Assembly (NCBI GenBank): GCA_018697195.1
Contig: CM031870.1
Location: forward strand, 7,017,382 to 7,081,381
Direction of reading: 5' to 3'
Source of the DNA: Certhia americana
Taxonomy: Eukaryota > Chordata > Aves > Passeriformes > Certhiidae
DNA length: 64,000 nucleotides
A program made the position numbers and the translations under genes. This document shows positions 13,001 through 25,500 of this stretch, piece by piece. Below the pieces are notes generated by a model. The model was not told where the DNA came from, searched no databases, and saw only the letters and a list, made by a program, of their open reading frames with translations. How positions within the stretch are numbered: position 1 is the stretch's first letter; every line of letters begins with the position of its first letter.

Positions 13001-15836
13001 AATACCAGTGCAATTATGTGTGCATATCACACAAGAAGTAGTCAAATAGCAAAAGAAAAAGTTACTGACCTTGAGATGGTTAATTATCTAATAAAAAAGT
13101 ACTTAGTTCCAGTTGAAGCATTTTCATAATTTTTTCTCCCGGTGTTCTGCAAAAATACATAATTTTTAAATAGATAGCAAGTGAGGGTCTGTATGTGTCT
13201 GAAGTCTGACAGCTGAGCGTTTGCAGGGTGGAATTTCTAAATTTCCATGCTAAATCAGTACTGTTCTTCATCTTGGTGTACAACTCCCAAAGAGAGGAGT
13301 AGCAGTGGGTATAGGACAGCATATGGCATTAGGATCCATTTAAATCTCTGCTGAAATTCTCATAAACTTCAGCTCATTCACGATTTCAGCCAGAGACTGT
13401 AGAATTGTAATTTGAATTAAATCTAAGAGAAGTTCTTGGCCCAGGTGCCTGAACTGGGCATGTTTCTGTTTAGCAGCTGACAGATGAGTATTGCCCGTTG
13501 TGACCGTGCACATCGTGTGGATAAATGAGCTCTGTTCCCCGGCCACGTCTGAGTTCAGTGAAGTCATTATTTACCCTGGAAATTAAAGAGGGAGTTTGTA
13601 TGTACCAATCTCCAGACTGCTTTAGAGAAAGCAGCATATCCCTCATATGCATATCTCATTCCAAATTTACATATTGAACCCAAACTTGTACTAAAATTAA
13701 TGGGGAGACTGATTTATTCCTAGTATAAATATCCAAAAGGGCAATCAGTATTTTCTCTTTGGCTTCAGTGATTTGCTATGTTTAAGCTATTTGAAAGCAG
13801 TATTTACTCCATCTCTCTAGTTTCTCAGAGTAAATATAATCTGAAACATCTGGAAAATCCTTATATGCTAGTCATGCTGAAGTAATGCTCAGGGGGTTGT
13901 GAGCATTGCTTACTGGCTTGAGCAAGGCTTTGGATCCCTGTCCACTGAGTTTGATAGAAAGCAAAATGTAACACATTTTACTTAACCCCACAGTTTCCGG
14001 ACCAACGCAGGGAGCGCTTTGCAAAACGCATTGTGCAAGATACATCACAGGTTTAGTGACTAAAGACTTTGAGCTCCCAAAGAAATGAGATTAAACAAGC
14101 TTCAGAAATTTGGTTCCTTTCCCTGCTCCCTAGCAAACAGTTCATTTAATGTAAATCTGATTCTTTTGAGGTCCATTCCCAGCATGTAAAAAACCAGCTG
14201 TTCAAAAGCGAGGTGGTAGTTAAAATCAGTGGCAAAGTTCCCAATAACTAAACTGAAAGGAAGATACTCTGTGATTGCACAGCTTTGATTGTGTTCTAAG
14301 AGCAATCTCTCTTTTCCAAACACAGCACTGAGAACAGCAGGATTTCGAAACGGCAGTTTGGGAAGCCGACCTAGTGCTCCTTTTAGAAGCAATGTTTATC
14401 AGCCAACTGAGATGGCAGTTGTGCTAAATGGTGGGACTGTAAGTATCAAAATGTGATGATTTAAGAAATCTTTGAAATGCACTGATATATGCAACCATTA
14501 CTAATTGAAAAACCTGCTTTAGCTTATTCACAGCAGGGGGAAAGCTATAAATGAAAATTTAAGGCAGCAAGCATGCATGTAACGCTTCCCTTCCCTTCCC
14601 TCTAGAATTTATGTAATTAACAAGTATGTTGCATTTGTCTACTTGGCTATTCACATTTTGCAGTGCGGCTTCAATGAACCAAGTTTTTTGTGAGACAACA
14701 GATTCAATGGCACTTTCAAATTAAATTTGTGTTAAGGTATTTAACGTAACTATTAAGTGACACCATTTCTAACCTGATTTTTTTCAAGATGGTGTGAGTA
14801 ACACAGATGTTTTCAGGCAGTATATTCCTTTACATAATTGTTGCAGATAATGGTGGTCTCTCACATATATTCCATTTTCTTGTAAAATACATGTAATTCT
14901 TTGTAACTTACAGATTTGTACATATTTTTAAAAGGGATTCATAAAAGAAGAATATAGAATATTTTAATGTTAATAGCATCAATTTTTCTTCCTTAGACAA
15001 CGGTTTGGCATGTCGTTCTTTGATAGGCCTGTATTTTTGCAGCCTGGTTGTTGTAAGATTGGTTTAGTGATGCCAAACGGACTTTACAAATGTTTTTCAC
15101 ATTATGTCTTATTTTCACTTAAGACATTTCATACAGCAGGCATACTGTTGAAAAACTGTCATCCCCACATTTTCCATGCATATCTACATGCTTCTTAAAA
15201 ATCTACTTACGAGCCGGATTGTACTCATGTGAGTTGAGTTTTCTTTCTTTTGAATCATGAGCTGATTCCATAACTCAGCCTCTACATTTAAAACCAAATA
15301 ACATGAACTGATTGCAGGTCTGGTTTTGTTTTGAGTAAGTTTAAAGTTTCGGCTGATTTTAGTGAACAAGAGGGACTAGATACAAGAATTCTCCTGAGTG
15401 AGTAAGACTGTGTGAAACATGTCAACTTGAATAAAATGAAAAGGCTTGGCATTGCTGTCAGTAATGGATTGCATCCTTCTGATGTTTTAATTTCTGTTTT
15501 CTGATACCAGAATGTGCAGCTCAGGGAAGAAGGCAGTTAAAGGATGAGAAGCTTGAGAATTTGGGTTTTTTGTTTGTTTTGCTTTATTCTGAGTTGGATA
15601 CAAAATGTATGTATATGTAGTCATGGTTTTACAGAGAGATAAATGCAGTGTATGGGTGGAAGATGAGCTTCTTTGTATCCCTTTGCTCTAGAACTACTAT
15701 GTGGAAAGCTGTCATGTACATGTAGCATGATAATATTGATTTTTGAATGATCTAGATCTCTCAGTTATGGGTTTATTATCCTTATTTCCAGATACCAACT
15801 GCTCCGCCAAGTTACACTGGACGACACCTCTGGTGA
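9064..15836 (+). CDS. GPRC5B: GPRC5B, orphan class C (group 5) GPCR; complete spliced CDS
   Basis: The CDS joins 9064-10069, 14326-14438 and 15792-15836 (1006 + 113 + 45 nt), giving 387 codons ending in TGA. Seen in the sequence: a hydrophobic signal peptide (about residues 1-20), an N-glycosylation sequon at N22, and a short ectodomain with the family motif RGCGLDLLPQYV. Seven hydrophobic helices follow at roughly 46-72, 85-107, 118-138, 152-176, 190-214, 224-248 and 262-285, then a cytoplasmic tail with ENTPNYFDTSQPRMRETAF. The tail ends in TAPPSYTGRHLW, which matches the GPRC5B terminus I recall from human. Family knowledge: GPRC5B (RAIG2) is a retinoic-acid-inducible plasma-membrane receptor without the large ligand-binding module of other class C receptors, linked to Fyn and NF-kB signalling in metabolic tissue. 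The start chosen is the first ATG after the exon 2 acceptor, and it corresponds to an internal Met of the longer human N-terminus. Human has two GSLGKRPS-like units in the tail; here there is one (GSLGSRPS). Identification is near certain. Confidence 0.97.
10070..14325 (+). other. GPRC5B: GPRC5B intron 2
   Basis: The intron is AT-rich with GT at 10070-10071 and AG at 14324-14325. Nothing coding was recognised. It includes a short AT-rich local repetition near 12.31-12.37 kb built on an ATTATATTAAAGTATTTA-like word. Confidence 0.7.
12316..12377. repeat. AT-rich local tandem-like repetition
   Basis: The word AAATTATATTAAAGTATTTA occurs twice about 45 bp apart with a partial third copy between, all in GPRC5B intron 2. 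It is simple-sequence expansion with no sign of function. Confidence 0.55.
14326..14438 (+). CDS. GPRC5B: GPRC5B exon 3
   Basis: The 113-nt exon lies between acceptor CCAAACACAG and donor GGGACT|GTAAGT. In the frame set by exon 2 it encodes ALRTAGFRNGSLGSRPSAPF and then RSNVYQPTEMAVVLNGGT, the conserved cytoplasmic-tail segment of GPRC5B. Tyr360 in NVYQPT is a plausible phosphorylation site (inference). The exon is too short to show up in a plain ORF scan. Confidence 0.95.
14439..15791 (+). other. GPRC5B: GPRC5B intron 3
   Basis: This 1.35-kb intron has consensus ends (GTAAGT at 14439; TTATTTCCAG ending at 15791). No embedded gene or repeat was recognised. Confidence 0.8.
15792..15836 (+). 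CDS. GPRC5B: GPRC5B exon 4, terminal coding part
   Basis: The acceptor TTATTTCCAG is followed by 14 codons, IPTAPPSYTGRHLW, and TGA at 15834-15836. The exon joins exon 3 in phase 0. This C-terminus is the diagnostic end of GPRC5B, so the exon is certain despite its size. Confidence 0.95.
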   Translation: MPTAPPSYTGRHLW

Positions 15837-18800
15837 AAGGCTGTAGGCTGTAGAGAATAAGAATCCTTGTTGCAGATGTTGTTCCCTGGCAGTGTGTCTT
15901 TGAGGGAAGGAATCCGTAACAGTACCAGAACAAAGCAACAAAACATCCAGGATCTTTCTAAATCCTACAGAGGATTTTTCCTAAATGTGAACACTGTTGA
16001 ATGGAGAATTGCAAAAACAAAATTGTAAAACTGAACCTGATTTAAAACAGAAGTAGGCACACCTTAAATTGGCAGAGGATATTGTATTCTGAAGTGTAAG
16101 ATATTCTCTTGTCTGTAACTTGTGTGCCAGGCAAGCCTGGTTTTGGTGGTTGCCAGTTGCTTGCATAATACCCTCCTCTCCCCTAAACTTAATTCACGTT
16201 GCCACAAGAGATTGCCACTACAGTGTGAAAACACGCAGGATTTCTTTCCATTTTTCTCCTTTTCCTGTAATTTCCAATGTCATGAGAGGTCCCTTGTTTG
16301 CTCCTTCCCTAGCTGTACCATCACCCAGCACCGTGTGTAGTCAGACATGGTCACTCTGTGGCAACCCAGTCCCAGTAGCTCTGTAGCTGATGCTCTGCTC
16401 TCCAGAAGCTGGCCTAGAGGTGCAGGTCCGGAGGGGTGAAAGGTCTGTGCGGGTTGCGGAGCTTCTCGGGGCAGAGAGGAGAAGCGTGGGTCCGGCACAG
16501 GCAGCTCGGCTCTCCCGGCCTCGGGGCATCCATTCGGTGCCATCCAGCTCCAGCCCGGGTGTGAGCCAGGAGCCGCTCCCGCCGGCGAAGCCGTTCCTTG
16601 CTGGGATGGATTTGTGCAAGGGCTTGGCTGGGAGAGGCTGTGGCTGTCGGTGCTGCAGGAGGGAAGGAAGGCGCTCCCGGGCGGGGGCCGGGGCAGTGGC
16701 GAGCGCTGCCCCTGGGGGAGAAGCCCGAGCCCCTGTGAGTAGTCCAGTCCCCTCTTCTGCAGTTGTGTGTGCATTTAAACGTGGTTGTGCATTTTTGTGC
16801 CTAGAGAGTAGAATCTCTGTGCTGAAGGTGGTCTGTTGTTGTTTTTGTTTATTTAAGGTGGTTTCTTCCCTACTCCTCCCCTGCCCATCCATTTTCTTGA
16901 GTTGATATAAGGCAGACGATTCGAAGCTTTTCATCTTTGTTTTCTCCGGGTTATTTAAACGGTTTCCATTGCCCATTTGTTGTGCCATGGTTTTTCATTA
17001 TGTTCAAGCAATCATTCCTTTCTTTAACATTTAATACATATCAGACAAAGCATCACTGTATCCTCACTGTTTGGCCAATGTTAATCTTAGCTTTCCTCAA
17101 TACTAAAAGCTAATTGTTTTTACTTGAAGGCATAGGAAACATATAACAATTAAACTTTGCAAATGCTGTAATAAAAATATATATTTTCAAACTAAAAAAA
17201 AAATGTACAAATAACTGAATAACTTAGTAGCTTCACAGAGAGAAGCTACTTGCTCTATACTGCAAAAGAAAGACAAGCCTTTTATTTTTCAATAGTCTTC
17301 CTGATTCCTCATGTACCTCCATTTCTACTGAATTAGGAACCTATTCCTGCAGACTTGTGCTCCCATAAATAGTCGCATTGACACCAGTAGGTCTACATAC
17401 AGGTACAGAGGCTGCAAGACCCACCCCTAAGTGTTGCACAGATATATGTATATGTATATATGGAAAAATATATATTGCCATTCTTGCCATGATCATCTTA
17501 TGGGGTTTTATTTCAAAGCCCTTCTCCTCCAGAAGCAATGTTTTTCTGTCATGCATGAGTGAAGGAGTATGTCAGCTCCCCCCTGCCCTCCCCTCCTCGA
17601 GGAAAGGAAGCATGTGCGTGTTTTAGGGATCCTTTATTTCATTTTTTATGTGACTAGATGGCCTTAGTAACCAAGTAGGGTAGGGGTGGATATTGCATGC
17701 TGTCCAGTGACTTAGAAATACATTTTGCTTGTTATGAGCAGAGCTTTGATCAAATAAGATAATATTTAAGATAATGATAGCCTCCCAGAAGACACGTAAT
17801 TTGGAACAATAAAAAAACTATTACCATCACTTGCCTGCAGAATTTTGCTTTTTAAAAAACAGTTAGAAAAAAATCCCCCATAAAACTTATCACAAAAACA
17901 TATAAGATGACCATGGCATAAATGGTAGGACATCTTTCTTTTAAAAAGTTTATCATGCTACAACCGAGACTTAAGAATTATAATACACATTTTACAGACC
18001 TTTGAAAAATCTATACAAGACATAGTTATCTTAAGAAACTTCCTTTTTCTAGATGTGACTGAATTGATAGAGTTCCCAATCCTGCTTCTGATGAAGTTGT
18101 TTGGAATTTCAGGGCTTATGCAAAGATATGGCTAGATCTTACAAACTGCTATTCACATGACTAGTCTCACTGGGTTAGTCATGTGGACTATTCACTGAAT
18201 GAAAAATTAGCAGGATTGGTTTTAATGTGTGGTGCTGGACGTGTGGCAATAGATTTAGGAGGGTCTTTATTTTCCAGCTTTATACAATTAGTAATGAGCA
18301 ACTTTTTTTTGTAAGACACTAGTCTGGGATGTAAAATGCCCCAAAATAAAACTGTAATTGAAGAAAGGCACCTTTATGTTAACTTATATTTTTGTTACAG
18401 TATTTACTTTTGCCTTTTTGAAAGTTTTCTAGAATGTAGAGCATCTGTGAACAACATGAATAAGTAAGTAAGCACAAGCCTTTCGCAGTTCTCCTAATTA
18501 TAATTAGCTTTTATACTATAAAAGCTACTATGTTGGCCCTTGATGGTTAGGTGCTCATGGTGTTTCCATGCAGAGAAATGAATCGCAAAGCATCTGACAT
18601 AAGCATCTGTTACCAAAACAAGATTTATAATGACTGGCTCTTGATCAATGGCAGGAAAAGGGTTCAAAGTCATACAGATCCTGTCCTGCTTTCAGATGGT
18701 TTGAGAGTGTTTGACACTTGCCAGAAAATATGCAGCATCTTCAGAAGAACACTCTCAATACATCCATCTTTTTCTATAAACAAGGTACATGAAATACTAT

Positions 18801-18960
18801 AGAACTAGCTCTTTCTGCTTTTAGTCTAAACACAGGCATCTTGGTTGGCTTTGTTTGAGCTCAATGCCTTGGGTCTAACCAAAGGCCATACAAAAGGGAG
18901 CATTGTAGCTTTTATAATAAACCAATTGGATTATTCTACCAACTTACAGGATTACGAAGC
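15837..18960 (+). other. GPRC5B: GPRC5B 3' UTR and downstream flank (end undetermined)
   Basis: No splice site is needed after the stop. Candidate AATAAA polyadenylation signals occur at 17170, 17808, 18345 and 18916, so the UTR could be about 1.4-3.1 kb long with alternative ends. I cannot tell which are used. The CpG-rich patch at 16.39-16.74 kb interrupts this otherwise AT-rich stretch. Confidence 0.45.
16390..16740. promoter_or_regulatory. Orphan CpG-rich patch downstream of the GPRC5B stop
   Basis: About 350 bp of GC- and CpG-rich DNA sits about 550 bp after the stop codon, with AT-rich sequence on both sides. ORFs of 164-215 codons cross it on both strands but have no family motifs and are typical of stop-poor GC-rich DNA. 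A donor-like CCCCT|GTGAGT lies at its right edge (GT at 16735-16736), so a noncoding first exon is possible (inference). Confidence 0.5.
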
Positions 18961-19493
18961 AGGTGCTTTTTATTAATTGATGAGAGCTAAAGCTCGTTTT
19001 TGATAGAGAATATATATTTATTAAATGTATTAACGTGTGTTTTATAACGTACCCTTTTTTCCGCTGATTGTTGCATACTGGTATCTTATTAAGTACATCT
19101 TTAAAGGATTTTCAAGACAATCAATGTGTACCATGATGACTGTACATACATATACAAAACTACAAAGGTTGTAAAGCATGGGCAAATGGTTTATTTTCAA
19201 AATGCTGTTCTTAACGAGAATAAAGGCTTTACTATTTACTTACAATGTTTGTGTCCACTTGATTTTAAAATCCACACAGATTTTTTCCATTGCAGTGAGC
19301 AGTGCTACAGACAGAATTGCCCCTTGGTGCAGTTTCTCAATATAAGCCAAGTTAAACTGAAGGAAAGGGCTCCTAAACCTCATTCCTCCACCTTTGGCCA
19401 CATTCCCACACCTACCCTTAGCTCTGGCACCTATCAAACCCACAGTGAGCCAGTCAGAGGAGCTCAGCAGCCAAACTGTTAGCACAAAAGGAA

Positions 19494-19512
19494 TTTTTTT
19501 TTTTTTTTTTTT
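19494..19512. repeat. T19 homopolymer
   Basis: An uninterrupted run of about 19 thymines. It could be simple slippage or the poly(A) end of a minus-oriented retrocopy, but no recognisable retrocopy body flanks it. Confidence 0.7.
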
Positions 19513-22500
19513 CCCACTGTTGGAAGTGGAAACTCAGCAGTTTCCTGTTCTGGTTCAATTACTCATGCTTATGAAAAGGAGGGAACAGGACTATACAGGA
19601 GAATACAGCTGGGCTTGAAGAGTGCAGGATGAGATTTTTTTCTTCAAATGGTTTGATTTTCCAGATCTGGTATAAGAATCATCAACAGCCAGGAGAAAAA
19701 ACAAGGGTGGGTGCTGGTGTAACAGTGAAGTGAAGACAAAGCCTGTGCAAGTGGTGGATGAAATCCATGTGGAACCACAGCAAGTGCTAGATACCCACCT
19801 GTGTTTTATTAGGTGTTCAGTCAAACCAACTACACTTTTGACTTACATGGAACTATTTGTAGTTCTACTACAAATCTTCTCTAATTGTGAAATTATCAAG
19901 GTGTAAATAGGACTGTGCTTGACAGGGCTAAGTTAAAAAAAATAATAAGGATTCATTAGCAACAGGGCCAATCTGATTTTCACTGTGCTTGGACCTGATA
20001 TAAGTAAGTAGCCTGCATAAGATTGCTGAAAATGCTGACACTGGGATCTTAATTCTACACTTTCTCAGCACATGTGCTAAGTGGTAACAAAAGGGCCTTT
20101 GACTTTTCTCCCCTGCAGAAATGCAGAGCAACCCCAGCTTTCATAGCCTTCCATTGGAATTGCAGGGGCACAGCGTTTCTGCAAATCAGACCATTCTGAA
20201 CAGAGCCTGGATTTGTGTAAATTGTCACAGCTCTGCAGGAGTCAGAGAAGTCCAGTTTATGATAAATGAAGATTTAACACTTGCCTACGTGTGGGTAGAA
20301 CCCCATTTAATTTCATCCAGAGTTTTGTTCCTGTCAGAAAAGGTTTTAAGTGAGCATTCAGGAACAAAAGATAATCACAGATTTAACATTTTTGGCTAGA
20401 TGTGCACCATTCCATCTGTTTTAACAGAATTGTGCTCACTTAGACTAAGACTGAATTTTGTCTTGGCATGCTGGGTCCTTACATAACCTGCCTTTGATTT
20501 ACAGTATCTCACATGTAAAACTTTAATGCTAAGAGCGTTTCTAAATCAGTATCATGAAGTCCATGAGCTCTGTGCCTTGCAATTTTAGTGAGGAAACTAA
20601 AATTGAGATGTTGAAAGGGTTTGTGTACGTTAGTCCATCTCTTCTGATTTGCTTCCCACTGCAACCATACAAAAAAAAAAAAAAAAATTAACAGGCACAG
20701 AAACAAAAAAGAAAGCATCCATGCTTCCACAGCAAATAATCTGTTGTTCAATAAATAAATAAAAATCCCCTGCCCAACCCAAAAAGTGTATTTTTTCTTT
20801 GCATGACATTTTTTTTTCATGTTTTGATATACCTTCAGCATTCAGATACTTGCACACAGCTCTCTGGCAGCTGTGCAAGTGTGCATGGGTAGCTGAGGGC
20901 AGAGCTGCTTGCTAGTAAGAACTCAATAGATTGTTAAAAAAAAAATTGAAAGCAGCTCTTTGAGGTTTTTCCTTTTGAAGAATTTTCAATTAAAAGTCAG
21001 TGATGAAGTCATACAGGTCACCTAGCATATAAATATAATTTTGTCATTTAGGACAACAAGCAAGGTCAATAAAAAATCGTTTTTCTATGTCTCAGTGGAA
21101 AGAAGAATGTTACCCATGTGATTGCAAAGGGTCTGCCAAATGGGAAAAATCAGTCAAACAAAGAGCACAGGGTTGCTTGCTTGAGTAAACAATTCTAAAT
21201 GAACAAAAGCTCTACATAAAAGTAAAATGTCCCACCCCCTAGTGAAAGCTGTTTTGAAAGCTCTGTATTCTTTCAGAATGTTGTAATACAGATTAACCTA
21301 GTGTTTTTCTTCTGCTGATACAAAAGTCTGGTTCCTCATTCTGCTTGTGTGATTTCAACTATCTTATTCTGGTTTTGATATTTTACAATTTTACAAACTG
21401 CCTTTCAACTTAAAAAACCTTGCTTTTGTATTTCCTACGCTTCAGGAGATGTGTCTCTACCATACACCTTTTATATCAAGCAAGTTTGGTGGGAAATTTA
21501 TATATAAAAGCTATGCTAGAGGCAAAGAAAGCCAAATAAGTAAAAAAAAAAAAAAAAATCCCCTTTTTGAACATACAGTTTCAGGAGAGCTTAGATACTC
21601 TTACAAGGCATGCAACTGAAAACAAAATCCTCTTGGTACATACCAGGAATACTGGGCTGCAACAGGCCCATGTGCTAATTTAAGGTGCTCAGTGTGCTCC
21701 CAACCTGGAGAGTCTCAGCTCAGAAAGCACACAGGAAAAGTGCTCTATGAGGAGGGACACAGCAATCTCTTAGAAACCCAAAATAGGAGACTGCAGCAGC
21801 AGGATAAACCCTGTTTTACAATGGTCAAGGCAATACATTCCTAGTGCCTCAATGGCACAAGACCTTTCTGGATTTTAGGGCTTCTGTTTATACAGCTGTT
21901 AAGGAGAAAAATCGAGAGTGGATTTAATATCCTATATTACTATGAATGTCCTTTATACAAAATACTTTCTAATACATTGAATTTTATCTAATGTTCCTTG
22001 ATGTGATGAGGCTGACATTTGCAAATATTTAATGAAAAATGCAACATTCAGAAACCTCAGGATTCACACACTTTCACATTAAAATGAGCAGGTGTTTTAG
22101 GTATCTGCTAGCAGTGCTTTTAGTCACTATTGTCCTTTTCTTATCATAACCTGTGTTACTTAAGCATAATAATTTCCAATCACATCATGCCAAGCAGGCT
22201 GTCAGCATAAATCTGGATTTCAGACAGTTATTTAAATAGTTTTTGACATATACTTGCTTCCTATGCAGATAGAAGAGTAAGATGTCCTCAGGATTAAGAT
22301 AAAGAATTCTGGAAAGATGATAAAAGAAGCTACCTGGCTATGTTTTTTCGCTAGAAATTTACATTGGAGAAATTTATTTTTCAGGCTGTGACACCTCAAA
22401 CTGAACTAGCTTGCTTAAAATATTTTGAAATGCCTAATGAAGATATTTAGAACAATTTACACCACCTGATAATCCAGACCATTTCTTTCAGACAACACGT

Positions 22501-25500
22501 ATGTAAAGCAATGAACAGTGAAAATATTAACATCAACAACCTGGCTTACAACTGTGCCATTCCTTCTGCTGAATTTTAGCCATTTCAGTCCTAGAAGTCC
22601 TATCATTCTTTCAACAGAGTGAGAAACCCATTTCAGTTTTCAGCTGCATTTAAAAAAGTATCAAGATCTGAACTTGAGCAGCACTGTTCCCATTCCATCT
22701 CTCCGTGTGTGCAGTTATGCAGGGCCAGCTCCCATCACTGAGGGAATCACAACTATGATTCTGCTGCAATGGAAACCATTCCCTTTTTTCTCTGCTGAGA
22801 TTTCCTGCATGCTGGGGAAAGGCGTATGGACATAACTGGGCAGAACAAACTGCCCCAGGATGCCATTTACATAGTGGGGATTGCAACTGTGTGCTGCTGC
22901 CAGTCTCGGGGCCGTGCCAAGAGAACCATTCTCACAGAAAGCTGGATTCAGGAAAATTACAAGCACTTCAAATCCCAAGATGTTTGTGTAACTGAATGTA
23001 TGAAAATTATCTACAGAGAATGCCTAATTTAAGGACATGCAATACTAGAATTAAATAACACAATCATGCTCATTGGCAGCATGATCAATATTTCACATAC
23101 TTTTAAAACATCAGCTCCTGTTTGAAGTCCTGAGACATAGAGGAACTGAGGCCCTTAAGTGCTGTAACAGTGTAAGTTAAGAAAAAATAAAATCTCACAT
23201 CTCACTTATTTCTTCTAGTACTGGTATTTCTACCTGAATAGATCATATGATTTCTCCTATCAGAACAGTTTAATTTTTTAGCACTATGTTTCAGTCTCTT
23301 TACTGTATTTTTCAGTCTTTTTACTTCTTGCTCTTATTTTTTCATAATGAGAAAACCTGATTAAACTATGTTTTAGTCACATGCACATTCTAAATCATAG
23401 GACACTAAAGCCACCACTGCAATAATAAGCACTAGTGGGGACTGTGATTAATTTCTTTGGAGGTGAAGTGGGGGTGTTCTTGAGGAGCACAACTGTTAAC
23501 TGCTATTTTTGACCTGCTACTCCTACAACAATAAAGTCATCTACTACTTGGTCTGCTACATTCCTTGGGAATGCAGTTCATTTGACACAGTTTATCATGT
23601 CTGTGCTTCACTACAGAGGCACAGATGATGGCTAAAAGAAGCACTGGAATGTATCTGGATAGACTATTCATTAGCTCCTGGGAAGGGAAAATTCAAAAAT
23701 CTGCAAAACTTTTGTCCTATTTCTATAAGCATTAAGTTCAAACATTCTTATCATCTAATTTGGATGGCAGACATCATTTTCCCTTGTCATAATGTACAGG
23801 ACTGATGTTTTGGTTTGACACTTGCTGGTTTCAGCATAACAGTGAATAAACTACGACCTACTTTGTGAACTACTGTATAACACAACTGGCTTGTGACAGT
23901 AGCTTAGGAAAGGTTTGTACTCCCACACTCTTTATAGAGTGCACTTCTTCAAAGAACTACATTAGTAATTTAAACAGTTAAAAACAGTAATGAAAAATAC
24001 TACAGACTCGGACTATAAGAAGATGAAAATCCATTAAAGAAAATCTATTGGAATAACTTATTAACAGGGGCTTAGAGTAAAAAATATATATAGAAAGGAG
24101 TTTCACCCTAGCCTCCCAATGAAATGCCAAAGAAGCCTGAATATGAAATTGGAGCCACCAGCAATCTTGCTGAAATAAGACCTGACTTTTAAAGAGACAG
24201 TTTTTTTTATAAAGTGTTTATAATTCTAGCCTCTTACTATTGGAAGTCTGCCTGTATACAATTCTTAGTGAAACCTTTCACTCCAGGAAATATTCAGTCA
24301 CTAGTGACAGGAAAATGATCTGTTGAGTACAGATATATTAACCAAACAAATGATAAAATAGAAATTATACCTACCCATAGACACTACTGCAAGTCATGAA
24401 TCTGAAATGGAACTGTTAGATGATCACTCAGCAGTGATTTTTGCAGCAGGCTTCTGAAACATGGATTTTTAAAAGTGACAGGACAAGACTAATTCTCCAA
24501 ATCAGGAGCAGAGTTTGTCAAATACTTAGTCTTGCTTTTATGACTGTCAAGGACAAAAAGTTTCAGGGCATTTTTTAATTCACTTAGGATCAGATTAGCA
24601 AAGCAAGAGCTGACATACAGGAGACTTCCAAACAACACCAACATTCAGCAATGCATATGGGAAATAAGTGCTGAAAGATCTCTAGTAGAATTTTTTTGTG
24701 CAATGCACCATTGTTTTCTTCATAATTTGACAGGAAGAGTCAGAATTCATTAGAATATATTTGAATGGCATTTTTACAATTCAATTTTACAAGGTATACA
24801 GAAAGAAGAGAAATATGGGACGATAAAAGTACTAGAGTAGATGAACAACTGACATGAACACCTGAGTTAGGAGAGAAAAAAACACAGAGAATTAGATGTA
24901 CTGGAGACTATTGCTGACAAAATTATCCAAGTATCCTCCAAATCATTCCACGACCTGATGTTTATAAAGAGGGAGTCGCAGAAACACAACAGTTTATGAA
25001 ACACAACCCTGGACTGAGAAGAAAATCCAGAATGAGGGTAACCAGTGCATTTCCAGAGGATCTGATTAATGCAGTATCTTTCAATGTAAATAGTCAAGAT
25101 AAAGAGAATGATGAAAACAGAAAGAACTGACCAAAAAGAGAAATCATTCCAGAGTGGCAAGTCCTCAGCTAAAAGCAATTGGGGATTTTCAGGCAGAAAC
25201 TAACATGGGCAGAAACCCAGAATTCCAGATTTGCTGGGCAGCTTCATGAAAACTGCATTTATACTCATTAGCCCCTCTTATTTCTGACATGATTCCAAAC
25301 TTGCAAAACGTGATAGGTTCTGCGAAGTTACCAAATTTAAACTCTCATGCAGACTAAAACAAAGCATCAGGTAAGAGAGCAGCCTGTTACATCGGAAAAG
25401 CCATCTGGGATCACTGATGCCACAGGGAGGGCTTCCAGGGAGGCAGGACAAGCAGCTCCTGTGTTCTAAAGTCTGTCATCCACTGCTTTGTATTCTCTGA

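Noticed and set aside
16280..16988. ORFs of 164-215 codons behind GPRC5B
   Set aside because: They occupy the orphan CpG patch on both strands with no recognisable domain and no conserved pattern.
24867..25178. 103-codon minus-strand ORF, hydrophobic
   Set aside because: No family motif and no splice context; it is the antisense of the weak plus-strand traces and likely fortuitous.
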